Shown in pieces: positions 8,698 through 16,376 of a stretch of DNA of 64,000 nt. The translations under genes and the position numbers were made by a program. How positions within the stretch are numbered: the stretch's first letter is position 1; each line of letters starts with the position of its first letter. The stretch lies in contig CANJRD010000011.1 in the NCBI GenBank assembly GCA_947476695.1, forward strand, positions 46,475 to 110,474, read 5' to 3'. Source of the DNA: Rhodospirillaceae bacterium. Its GTDB lineage: Bacteria > Pseudomonadota > Alphaproteobacteria > Rhodospirillales > Rhodospirillaceae. The notes under the pieces were generated by a model, which was not told the DNA's origin, did no database searches, and worked only from the letters and a program-made list of their open reading frames with translations.

Positions 8698-9446
8698 GTG
8701 CCCTTGCCGCCCAGCCGCTCGATCAAGGCCATCGCGGCGGCCGGATTGTTCTCTTTCGCACCGGAAATGAAATACAGGAAGACGTCGCCGCGCTTCGCCC
8801 AGGCTTTCGCCTTCTTCGCCCATGCGTCCAATTCAGGCCCGGTGTAGCCGGTCTTCACGTTGGCCTTGGAGCGCATGAGGCGCGCGTAGGTGAAGTCCGT
8901 GGTCGGCTCGTCGATCTGCGGAAACTCGTCATCGTCGGCGAAGATGATGGCAACCTTGTACTTCTTGGCCAGCGCATAGAACTTCGGGTCCTTGAAGGTG
9001 GGATTGCGCACCTCGATGGCGTGGCGCAGCGGCACTTTGTCGACCTTCGCCGGCAACAGCTTGAAGAAGCCTTAGATATCCTCGGCGCCGAATTTCTTCG
9101 TGCCCATAAGCTGCCAGTTGATCGGACCAAGCTTGTCCTTAAGGACGCTCAGACCCTGGTTGACGAAGTTGGCGATACCTTCCGCCCCGGCGGCGAGTTC
9201 CCGCCGGTTCGAGATGTAGCGCGAGCCTTTCACGGAAAAGACGAAGCCGTCCGGCGTCTCGTCGCGCCATTTGGTCCAGCTCGGCGGCTTGAAAAGGGAA
9301 TAATAGGTGCCATTGATCTCGATCGAGGACAGCTGCTGGCTTGCGTATCCGAGTTCCTTCTTCTGCGACAGCTTCTCCGGATAGAAGTGGCCGCGCCAGG
9401 GCTCGTAAGTCCAGCCGCCGATTCCGACGTAAATCCTGCCGCTCAT
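8694..9446 (-). pseudogene. DUF72 (YecE-like) protein interrupted by one in-frame stop
   Basis: Two open segments in the same frame (9446-9072 and below 9072 to 8694) together give a full-length DUF72 protein. The first starts MSGRIYVGIGGWTYEPWRG and ends TKKFGAEDI at a TAA at 9074-9072. The next residues are GFFKLLPAKVDKVPLRHAIE, the normal continuation in the family. One base change (GAA to TAA) explains the break; no frame is lost. RBS AGGTG precedes the ATG at 9446. The downstream part has kept an open frame and a normal family sequence, so the mutation is recent, a sequencing error, or bypassed by readthrough. DUF72 proteins adopt a TIM-barrel-like fold of unclear function. Confidence 0.85.
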
Positions 9447-9488
9447 GTCACACCTATTTTTGCGCGGCACATGTTAGGCTGAAACGTC

Positions 9489-10304
9489 GTGGACGTGGAG
9501 GGTGCGTTGCAAAGCCGTGCTTGGAAATTGATCGTCGTGGCGGCCCTGGCGCTGTTCGCCGCGTCACCGGCCTGGGCCTGGGGTTATGACGGCCACCGCA
9601 TCGTCTGCGCGGTCGCGTGGGAAGAACTGACGCCGCAAGCCAAGGCGAAGATCGCCGACATCATCCATGTGGAGACGCGCGACGCGTTCGCCGACTCCTG
9701 CATCTGGGCGGACAATTACCAGTTCTTCCACAAAGAGACCTCGGCCTGGCACTACATCAGCCTGCCGCCCGACGCGACCAGCGTCGACATGGCGCGCGAC
9801 TGCGCGAACGGGGTCTGCGTCGTCGGCAAGATCGAGACAGAATTGCGCGTGCTGCGCGACCACAGCACCGCCGAACCGGCAGCGACTCTGCGCTTCCTGA
9901 TTCACTTCATCAGTGACGTGCACCAGCCGATGCACGCGAGCCTGGCCGCCGATCGGGGCGGCAACGATGTCAAAGGGCTCTACTTCGGAATCCCCACCAA
10001 CATGCATGCGCTGTGGGATTACACCATGCTCGATCAGGACGCCCGGCCGTGGCGCGAGATCGCCGACATGCTGCATGCGCGCGTGACGGCCCAGGACCGC
10101 GCCACGCTTCCGAAGTCGAAGCCGCTGGACTGGGCGAACGAATCCCTGGCGATCATGCGGGCCCGGACCACGGCCTACATTCCGCACGGCGACACGTTCG
10201 AATTCGACGAGGCCTACCGGCAAATCAACTTCCCCATCCTGCTCGACCGGATGAAGGAAGGCGGTGTGCGGCTGGGCGCCGTGCTGAACGATCTTCTGAA
10301 ATAG
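9489..10304 (+). CDS. Exported S1/P1-type zinc nuclease
   Basis: A 271-residue secreted nuclease of the S1/P1 family, which cleaves single-stranded DNA or RNA and 3'-nucleotides with three zinc ions. Signal-peptidase cleavage after SPAWA would expose an N-terminal tryptophan (W31), whose amino group is a zinc ligand in this family, followed by H36 in WGYDGHRIV. Other ligands fit FLIHFISDVHQPMHAS and NMHALWDYTML. The start is not certain: GTG at 9489 gives the longest form, but TTG at 9507 has GGAGG just upstream and gives a more typical signal peptide. Likely role: periplasmic or extracellular nucleic-acid scavenging. The oxidoreductase gene starts 4 bp after its stop. Confidence 0.88.
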   Translation: MDVEGALQSRAWKLIVVAALALFAASPAWAWGYDGHRIVCAVAWEELTPQAKAKIADIIHVETRDAFADSCIWADNYQFFHKETSAWHYISLPPDATSVDMARDCANGVCVVGKIETELRVLRDHSTAEPAATLRFLIHFISDVHQPMHASLAADRGGNDVKGLYFGIPTNMHALWDYTMLDQDARPWREIADMLHARVTAQDRATLPKSKPLDWANESLAIMRARTTAYIPHGDTFEFDEAYRQINFPILLDRMKEGGVRLGAVLNDLLK

Positions 10305-10308
10305 CGAC

Positions 10309-11340
10309 ATGACCGGCGTGAACAGACGCTTCGTGCTGGCGGCGCGCCCGGTGGGTATGCCGAAGGAAAGCGATTTCCGCCTGGAGACCGCACCCATCCC
10401 CACGCCCAAGGACGGCGAGATCCTGATCCGCGCGCACTATGTGTCGGTCGATCCGCTGCAACGCCCGCGCATGAATGCGTCGGCCGGTATCGGCAGGACG
10501 GTCAATCTCGGCGACGTGATGATGGGCCGCCTGGTCGGTGAGATCGTCCAATCCCGGAATGCGAACTACCGCGAAGGCGAGTTCGTCGAAGGCATGCTGG
10601 GCTGGCAGGAATATGCCCTTTCCGACGGCGACACCAATCGCGACCTTTATGCGCCGGGTGTGACCAAGGTCGACCCGACGATCGCACCGATCTCGACCTC
10701 GCTGGGCATCCTCGGCTTCCCCGGTGTGACGGCCTATTTCGCGATGCTGGAGATCGGCCAACCGAAGCCGGGCGAGACTGTGGTGGTGTCCACCGCCGCC
10801 GGCACGGTCGGCTCTATCGCGGGGCAGATCGCAAAGATTTATGGCTGCCGCGTTGTGGGCATCACGGGGACGGACGCCAAGGTCGACTACATCACCGAGG
10901 AACTCGGCTTTGACGCGGGCATCAACTACGCCACCACGCCCGATCTCGAGGCGGCGGTACGTGCCGCCTGCCCCAAGGGCGTCGATGTCTACTTCGACAA
11001 CACCGGGGGACCCATTCGCGATGCGGTGCTGCCCAGCCTGGCGAAGGGCGCGCGCATCCCCCTGGTCGGCCGTATCGCCGACATGCATGACGCGACGATC
11101 AAGCTGGTGCCGGACCCACAGATCCATCTGACGCGCGCCCGTGCACGGATGGAGGGCTTCATCGTCTATGACTATGTCGACCGCGCCGATGAGGCCCGCC
11201 ACGCCATCGCCGGATGGATGCGCGACGGGCGGATGAGATATCGCGAGACCATCGTCCACGGCTTCGAGAATACGCCCGCGACTTTCATCGCCATGCTGAA
11301 CGGCGCCAATATCGGCAAAGCGCTGGTAAGCGTCATTTAA
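10309..11340 (+). CDS. Zinc-independent MDR-family NADP oxidoreductase (CurA / leukotriene B4 dehydrogenase type)
   Basis: A 343-residue medium-chain reductase. The substrate domain is followed by the Rossmann fold, visible as STAAGTVGSIAGQIAKIYG (about 163-181), then VVGITGTDAK where the phosphate of NADP would be bound. No zinc-binding Cys set is present. Enzymes of this branch reduce alpha,beta-unsaturated ketones or aldehydes, as in curcumin reductase CurA and prostaglandin reductases. The region VDVYFDNTGGPIRDAVL is typical of the family. It lies 4 bp after the nuclease gene and 13 bp before an NTF2-like gene; these may share a transcript. The natural substrate cannot be assigned. Confidence 0.9.
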   Translation: MTGVNRRFVLAARPVGMPKESDFRLETAPIPTPKDGEILIRAHYVSVDPLQRPRMNASAGIGRTVNLGDVMMGRLVGEIVQSRNANYREGEFVEGMLGWQEYALSDGDTNRDLYAPGVTKVDPTIAPISTSLGILGFPGVTAYFAMLEIGQPKPGETVVVSTAAGTVGSIAGQIAKIYGCRVVGITGTDAKVDYITEELGFDAGINYATTPDLEAAVRAACPKGVDVYFDNTGGPIRDAVLPSLAKGARIPLVGRIADMHDATIKLVPDPQIHLTRARARMEGFIVYDYVDRADEARHAIAGWMRDGRMRYRETIVHGFENTPATFIAMLNGANIGKALVSVI

Positions 11341-11353
11341 GGAAACACAGCTG

Positions 11354-11821
11354 ATGGCCAAGCTGACCTACGCGCAATATGTCACGCTGATGCGCGACGA
11401 CTACTTCGGCGGCGTGATGCGCGAGGACCGTGCGGGCGTGTGGAACTGTTTCACCGACGACGCGCGCGTGACCATTTATCACGGCGACAACGAAGTGCGG
11501 CAGTTCCACAAGAACCCCGGCCCGGGCCAGAAGTCGTTCGACTTCTTCTATGGGCATCTGTGGCAGAACTACAAAGTCCTGTTCGAAAACTATCGCTGGA
11601 TTGTCGACGTCGAGAACGAATGGGCGGCGGCGACGTTCCTGCCGACGCTCGACCCCAAGCCGGGCTCCGAGGCGACTGAACAGATGAAGCTGAACAACTG
11701 CAACTTCTTCTGGTTCCGGGGCAACGCCATCGCCGACATGATTATCTATTACGCCAACCCGACACTGGGCGCGAAAGTAGGCGCCGGCGCACCAACGCCG
11801 ACGGCGTTTCCGAAGGGTTAG
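11354..11821 (+). CDS. NTF2/SnoaL-like fold protein of unknown function
   Basis: A 155-residue protein whose size and pattern (helical N-terminus LTYAQYVTLMRDDYFGGVMREDRAGV, then CFTDDARVTIYHG and later curved-sheet strands ending in FFWFRGNAIADMIIYYAN) match the SnoaL/NTF2-like cone fold. Members are polyketide cyclases, isomerases or dehydratases, or small-ligand binders, and the sequence does not reveal which. The oxidoreductase immediately upstream suggests the pair acts on a common small molecule, possibly a hydrophobic or unsaturated ketone. A dispersed palindromic repeat lies about 40 bp after the stop. Confidence 0.7.
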   Translation: MAKLTYAQYVTLMRDDYFGGVMREDRAGVWNCFTDDARVTIYHGDNEVRQFHKNPGPGQKSFDFFYGHLWQNYKVLFENYRWIVDVENEWAAATFLPTLDPKPGSEATEQMKLNNCNFFWFRGNAIADMIIYYANPTLGAKVGAGAPTPTAFPKG

Positions 11822-11863
11822 GCCGAACGCCGCACCAAACACCCGGCGTGCGGTGTTTGTAAC

Positions 11864-11896
11864 CCTGGGTCCTCGGGTCAAGCCCGAGGACGACGA
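11864..11896. repeat. Dispersed palindromic repeat, copy 1
   Basis: A 33-nt sequence shared exactly with 53859-53891. Its core (11869-11891) is a perfect 9-bp inverted repeat, GTCCTCGGG and CCCGAGGAC, around the loop TCAAG. It lies between the convergent NTF2-like and lyase genes, the usual place for REP-type elements, and could also stabilise or terminate transcripts. Confidence 0.88.
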
Positions 11897-11899
11897 GTG

Positions 11900-12787
11900 T
11901 TATTTGGACGTAATCTTCGCGGCGGCGGCTTCGTATTTAGCTTCGCGCGCCTGAAGGTCCGGCAGGCCCATCGTCTCGAACAGTTCGGCGAAGGTCACGA
12001 GATCCTTCGCGACATGTTCGACGGTGCCCTTTTCCTTCAACGCCGTCAGCATGCGCTTCGCGGCGGTCAGTTGGGCGAGTACGACGAAGTTCGGATAGAT
12101 CGCGAGCTTGTAGCCCAGCGCCTCGATCTCCTTATCGGTGAGGTAGATCGCATTGGGAAGCGAGGCCAGGCAGTAGAGCGCCGGGCCTTTGAGCGCTTTC
12201 GGGATGCGCTTGAGATCGTCCATCGTGGGCGAAGCCTCGATAAAGATCATGTCCGCGCCAGCCTGTTCGTAAAGTGCGGCACGTTCCAGGGCACTCTCCA
12301 TGCCTTCGACCGAGAAGGCATCGGTGCGGGCGATGATCGTAAAATCCGCATCGTCGCGGGCATCGCAGGCCGCCGCGATCTTGGCGCACATCTCCGTGGG
12401 CGTGATCAGCGTCTTGCCGGCCATGTGGCCGCAGCGCTTGGGCATCTTCTGGTCTTCGATATGCACACCGGCGACGCCCGCCCGTTCATAAGCGCGGATG
12501 GTGCGGCGTACGTTCAACACACCGCCGTAGCCTTCATCGGCATCGGCGATGAGCGGCAGACCTGAGGCTTCCGCGATGCGCGCGGCGTTGTCGACCATCT
12601 CGGGCATCGTGAGCAGGCCGATATCGGGCATGCCCAGACGCAGCGCCGTCGAGCCGGAGCCCGTCATGTAGATCGCCCGGAAGCCGAGTTGCGCGACCAC
12701 GCGCGCGCTCATCGGTTCGGCGACGCCGGGCGCCACGATCAGCCCAGGGTCGCGCATCATCTGGCGGAAACGAGTGGTGGCTTTCAT
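11900..12787 (-). CDS. PEP-mutase/isocitrate-lyase-family C-C lyase (candidate dimethylmalate or citramalate/methylisocitrate lyase)
   Basis: A 295-residue TIM-barrel lyase. The family's metal site is ADADEGYGG (about 81-89; usually DADTGYG), and the catalytic loop is KRCGH at 117-121 with C119 as the presumed acid, as in isocitrate, methylisocitrate and dimethylmalate lyases. It overlaps the aconitase-like small subunit by 4 bp, so it acts in the same pathway. A hydratase followed by this lyase would first hydrate an unsaturated diacid and then split the resulting hydroxydiacid into pyruvate or another oxo-acid plus a shorter acid; this is how dimethylmaleate is processed in nicotinate degradation. 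PrpB is an alternative, but no prpC or prpD is present. Confidence 0.85.
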   Translation of the reverse strand: MKATTRFRQMMRDPGLIVAPGVAEPMSARVVAQLGFRAIYMTGSGSTALRLGMPDIGLLTMPEMVDNAARIAEASGLPLIADADEGYGGVLNVRRTIRAYERAGVAGVHIEDQKMPKRCGHMAGKTLITPTEMCAKIAAACDARDDADFTIIARTDAFSVEGMESALERAALYEQAGADMIFIEASPTMDDLKRIPKALKGPALYCLASLPNAIYLTDKEIEALGYKLAIYPNFVVLAQLTAAKRMLTALKEKGTVEHVAKDLVTFAELFETMGLPDLQAREAKYEAAAAKITSK

Positions 12788-13293
12788 TTGGCTTTGGCGA
12801 CCTTCGGCGCAAGCAGACCGGCGCGTTCCAGCGACGGGTAGATGCCGCCTTCCAGCATCAACGTGAGCAAGGTTGGCGGAATGGGATCGGCCTTCAGCAC
12901 TTGGCCGGTGGCGCGATTCTTCACCGTCCATGTCTCGATGCAGACTTCCGCCTCCTGGCCTTCGGTGAAGGCGGCATGCACGCCCGGGCAGCTGATCGAA
13001 AGGAAGCCGAAGTTCACCGCATTGCGGAAGAACAGGCTGTTGATCGTGTCGGCGACGAGACAAGCGATCCCGAGATTGCGCAGCGAACGCGCCGCTGGCC
13101 GGCTGGAGCCCATACCGAAGTTGTGGCCACCAATAATAATGTCACCCGTCTTCACTTCATCAACCCAGCCGGGGCGATTGGCGAAGAACACCGCGCGCTT
13201 CTGCTCCTCCTCCGAGGCGTAGAGCACCTGGCCCGGTACCATCAGGTCGGTGTTGATGTTGTCGCCGAAGCTCCACGTGCGACCGGCGATCAT
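12784..13293 (-). CDS. Aconitase-family hydratase, small (swivelling) subunit
   Basis: A 169-residue LeuD/homoaconitase-like small subunit. WSFGDNINTDLMVPGQVLY is the usual N-terminal block. The substrate-binding motif reads GMGSSRPAA at about 60-68, whereas leucine-pathway enzymes have GSSREHA or GSSREQA: the Arg is kept, but the Glu-His/Gln pair is replaced by Pro-Ala. The gene overlaps the large subunit by 4 bp and the lyase by 4 bp, so the three proteins are made together. It would form a heterodimeric [4Fe-4S] hydro-lyase with the large subunit. The altered motif and lyase partner argue against an isopropylmalate isomerase role. Confidence 0.88.
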   Translation of the reverse strand: MIAGRTWSFGDNINTDLMVPGQVLYASEEEQKRAVFFANRPGWVDEVKTGDIIIGGHNFGMGSSRPAARSLRNLGIACLVADTINSLFFRNAVNFGFLSISCPGVHAAFTEGQEAEVCIETWTVKNRATGQVLKADPIPPTLLTLMLEGGIYPSLERAGLLAPKVAKAK

Positions 13294-14552
13294 GGGGCGT
13301 CTCCCAGGAACTCGCCCGGATGGACGATGGTGCCCGCGATCGCGGATGCGGCGACCGTCGCCGAAGATGCCATGTAGATCTTCGCCGAGGCGTCGCCCAT
13401 GCGGCCCTTGAAGTTGCGGGTGCTGGAAGTGATGCAGGTCTCGTTCGGGCCGAGCACGCCCATGTGGCCGCCGAAGCAGGCCCCGCAGGTGGCCGGCGTG
13501 ACCACCGCGCCCGCATCCATCAACTTCTCGATGTAGCCGGCCTTGAGCGCCGCGCGATAGATCGCCTGAGAGCCTGGCGTTACCAGCAGGCGCACACCGG
13601 CTGCGACCTTGCGGCCATTCACCACGGCGGCGGCGGCTTCGAGGTCCTCCAACGTGCCGTTGGCACAGGAGCCGATGAAAGCCTGATGGATCGCCGTGCC
13701 CGCGACATCGCCGACCGGCGCGGAGTTGGAGATCACCGAGTCCGGCAGCGCGACCAGCGGCTTCATCGCGGACAGATCGACCGTGCGCCGCGTGACGTAA
13801 ACCGCGTCCTGATCCGGCGCGACCGGCGTAAAGGGTTGTTTCGCCCGGCCCTTCAAATAGTCCTCCAATACCGCGTCATGCTCGAAGGTGATGAAATCCG
13901 CGCTCAGCTCCGCGCCCATAGCGGCGAGCGTACGGCGCGCGTTGATCGTGAGGTTGGCGAGGCCCGGCCCGCCGATCTCGACATTCTGATTGGCGTGATT
14001 GCCATAGGTGCCGGCCAGATGCAGGAACACGTCCTTTGCCGCGACCCCGTGCGGGAGTTTACCGGTGATGTCGTAGCGCACGGTGCCGCCGACCTGGAAC
14101 CAGGTCTTGCCGGTTGTGATGACGTACATCAGATCGGGGAAGCCGATGCCGCGCGCGGCGCAATTGAAGGCGCCACCGGCGCAGGTATGGGAGTCCGAAC
14201 ACACCAGCACCATGCTGGGCAGTGCGTAGCCGTTCTCCGCCGCGATCACGTGGCTGATGCCCTGATCGGGGCCGACGTCATGGAAGCGCTTGATACCGAA
14301 CTTCTTCACGAACTCGCGGCCGTTGGCATGGGCATCGGCGGCCGCGCGATCCGGTGGCGGGACAAGATGGTCGTAGATGACGGCGATCTTGTCGGGATCG
14401 TGCAGCTTCAAAACTTCGCGGCGCTGCACCGCCAGGAAGTTGGTGTCGAGCATCAGCACGCTGTCGACCTCGACCACGGCGAGGTCGCCCGGCGACACCT
14501 TGGCCTGGCCGCTCGCGCGGGCCAGAATTTTCTCGATAATCGTCATGCCCAT
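13290..14552 (-). CDS. Aconitase-family hydratase, large [4Fe-4S] subunit
   Basis: A 420-residue LeuC/homoaconitase-like large subunit. Three Cys that would hold the [4Fe-4S] cluster are C296 (GSCANG), C356 and C359 (CGACFG), and the N-terminal active-site block is CSDSHTCAGGAF. In isopropylmalate isomerases the first motif is GSCTNxR, with an Arg that contacts substrate; here the position is Thr (CANGT). ATG at 14552 has AAGGA 9 nt upstream; ATG at 14546 is an alternative. Downstream it overlaps the small subunit. Function inferred: hydration of a methyl-substituted unsaturated dicarboxylate (dimethylmaleate, citraconate or mesaconate type). Plain LeuC is possible but less likely. Confidence 0.88.
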   Translation of the reverse strand: MGMTIIEKILARASGQAKVSPGDLAVVEVDSVLMLDTNFLAVQRREVLKLHDPDKIAVIYDHLVPPPDRAAADAHANGREFVKKFGIKRFHDVGPDQGISHVIAAENGYALPSMVLVCSDSHTCAGGAFNCAARGIGFPDLMYVITTGKTWFQVGGTVRYDITGKLPHGVAAKDVFLHLAGTYGNHANQNVEIGGPGLANLTINARRTLAAMGAELSADFITFEHDAVLEDYLKGRAKQPFTPVAPDQDAVYVTRRTVDLSAMKPLVALPDSVISNSAPVGDVAGTAIHQAFIGSCANGTLEDLEAAAAVVNGRKVAAGVRLLVTPGSQAIYRAALKAGYIEKLMDAGAVVTPATCGACFGGHMGVLGPNETCITSSTRNFKGRMGDASAKIYMASSATVAASAIAGTIVHPGEFLGDAP

Positions 14553-14586
14553 GGGCGCAAGTCCTTAGCGTGATTTAGCGCAAATT

Positions 14587-14699
14587 GTCATCCCGGACGA
14601 GCGTAGCGATATCCGGGATCCAGTGTAATACCGCGCGGTGAGCGCGGCTCTGGACTCCGGATCGCGGCGCGCAAAGAGGCGCGCCTTGTCCGGGGTGAC
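14587..14699. repeat. Long imperfect palindromic repeat
   Basis: A 113-bp imperfect inverted repeat. The outer arms begin GTCATCCCGGA and end TCCGGGGTGAC, with inner arms ATCCAG/CTGGA and a GC-rich central hairpin (GGCGCGC...GCGCGCC). It fills most of the gap between the CoA-transferase gene and the hydratase large subunit. Elements of this type are dispersed widely in alphaproteobacterial genomes. On the transcript it would fold into a long hairpin and might weaken read-through from the CoA-transferase gene. Confidence 0.75.
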
Positions 14700-14715
14700 G
14701 CGTAGTGGTCGCTCC

Positions 14716-15888
14716 CTAGCTCTCCCGACGCCGGGCCGTCGCGCCAGCGAGCACTTCCTGGGTGTGTTCGCCGAGCGAAGGCGGACGGCGGCGATACGTC
14801 GCCTTGGTCCGGCTGAGTTTCACCGGCGAACCGACACCGCGATAGTCGCCCATCTCCACCACCATCTCGCGGTGGCGGGTGTGCGGCATCTCCAGGACTT
14901 CGCGCAAGCCCAGGATGGGCGCGGCCGGAACGCCGGATGTCACCAGCGTCTCGGCAATCGCGGCGGCTTCGTGCTTCGCTAGTGCGGCTTCGATCAGGGG
15001 GTTGAGGGCCGCGCGATTGACCGACCGGTCCCCATTGGTGCGGAAGCGGGGGTCGTCCACGAGCGCCTCGCAGCCGATGACCGCGCAGAGCTTGCGGAAC
15101 TGCCCGTCGTTGCCGACGGTCATATAAAGCTGGCCCTTGCCGGTGCGGAAGGAGTCATACGGCACAATGTTCGGATGCGCGTTGCCGATGCGGGTCGGTT
15201 CCTTGCCGTTCTGGAAGAAGTTGGCGAGATAAGGATGCAGCAGCGACATGCCGCAATCGAACAGGGCGCAGTCGACCGACTGGCCCAGGCCTGACCGGTC
15301 GCGTTCACGCAAAGCCATGAGAATACCGATGGTCGCGTAAAGCCCGGTCGCCACATCCACGACGGGCACGCCGATGCGCAAGGGTTCACCGCCCTTCTCG
15401 CCGTTGACGCTCATCAGTCCGCAGATCGCCTGCACGGCGGCGTCGTAACCGGGACGGCCGCCGAAGGGCCCGTCGGCGCCGTAGCCGGAAATCACGCAAT
15501 GCACGAGGCGCGGGAAGCGCTTCTTCAAAACCGCCTCATAGCCCAGACCCCACTTCTCGAGCGTGCCGCTCTTGAAGTTCTCGATCATCACGTCGGCGTC
15601 TTCGAGTAGCGCGAGCAACATCTCGCGCGCCGCCGGTTGCTGGAGATCGAGCACGATGCCGCGCTTGTTGCGGTTGGCGCCTTCGTAGTAGGCCGCGAGA
15701 CCGTCCTTATTATGCGGCGGGCCCCAGGTGCGCGTGTCGTCGCCCGCGGGCGGCTCGATCTTGATCACGTCCGCGCCGTGGTCGCCGAGGATTTGCGTGC
15801 AGTATGGTCCGCCGAGGATACGGGTGAGATCGACCACCTTGAGGCCGGCGAGCGCGCCGGTTGGGGGCACAGAAGCTTCGGTATTCAT
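14716..15888 (-). CDS. Class III CoA-transferase (CaiB/BaiF family)
   Basis: A 390-residue class III CoA-transferase, which moves CoA between carboxylic acids. The N-terminal family block LKVVDLTRILGGPYCTQILG, then ADVIKIEPPAGDDTR, is followed by the catalytic Asp in RPGYDAAVQA (D149). The long upstream ORF extension to 16035 is not real; the ATG at 15888 starts the conserved region. It lies ahead of the hydratase subunits and lyase on the same strand, so it could activate or deactivate the diacid, or free the product as its CoA ester. Candidate substrates from context are succinyl-CoA with mesaconate, itaconate or a dimethyl diacid; none is proven. Confidence 0.9.
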   Translation of the reverse strand: MNTEASVPPTGALAGLKVVDLTRILGGPYCTQILGDHGADVIKIEPPAGDDTRTWGPPHNKDGLAAYYEGANRNKRGIVLDLQQPAAREMLLALLEDADVMIENFKSGTLEKWGLGYEAVLKKRFPRLVHCVISGYGADGPFGGRPGYDAAVQAICGLMSVNGEKGGEPLRIGVPVVDVATGLYATIGILMALRERDRSGLGQSVDCALFDCGMSLLHPYLANFFQNGKEPTRIGNAHPNIVPYDSFRTGKGQLYMTVGNDGQFRKLCAVIGCEALVDDPRFRTNGDRSVNRAALNPLIEAALAKHEAAAIAETLVTSGVPAAPILGLREVLEMPHTRHREMVVEMGDYRGVGSPVKLSRTKATYRRRPPSLGEHTQEVLAGATARRRES

Positions 15889-16066
15889 CGCGGGCCTGTG
15901 ATGAGCATAAATGGCGGAATGCTTCGTGGTGCCAAACCGGGTGGACGGGGTCAAACGGTCTTTCGCCAGCGGCGCGAATGTTGGGACAATATTCGCGCGA
16001 GAACAAACAGCCGAAGCCGACGTTGAGGGAAACAACCCGCGCTCTTGACCAGGTGGGAGGTCCCGC

Positions 16067-16360
16067 GTGCCCCAATACCGTATTTTGTTCCGGCATCCGA
16101 CCTATGAGGATGTGAATATCTACGCGGCGGCGGACGACGAGGCCTGCGCGGCTGCGGCCCGCATCCACGCCGCCTTCCGCAAGCCGCCCGCCCATTACGA
16201 AGTCTGGGAAGGTGAACGCCACATCTTCTGCGGCGGCCAGATTCGCGTGCCGAGCTGGCTGGGGCAGAAGTTACGCGAATACCATCGTCCGGATTGCATG
16301 CGAACCGACGCATGGATGAACCCCGCCCCGGCCAAGCCTCAGACTCATCGGACCTCTTAA
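16067..16360 (+). CDS. Small conserved-looking protein, unknown function
   Basis: A 97-residue ORF with a GTG start preceded by GGGAGG at good spacing. It begins MPQYRILFRHPTYEDVNIYA, has several aromatic and charged residues arranged like a small alpha/beta domain, and ends in a Pro-rich tail. There is no signal peptide, no transmembrane segment and only two Cys. The RBS and a single good reading frame support it. It sits alone between the CoA-transferase gene (divergent) and an amidohydrolase gene (convergent). I do not recognise a family; a ribosome- or nucleotide-binding role would be guesswork. Confidence 0.6.
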   Translation: MPQYRILFRHPTYEDVNIYAAADDEACAAAARIHAAFRKPPAHYEVWEGERHIFCGGQIRVPSWLGQKLREYHRPDCMRTDAWMNPAPAKPQTHRTS

Positions 16361-16376
16361 GCCAGCGCAGCCGATG

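Noticed and set aside
12784..14552. Leucine-pathway leuCD
   Set aside because: Substrate motifs differ (GSCANGT, GSSRPAA) and the partner is a lyase, not leuB or leuA. Retained as an alternative only.
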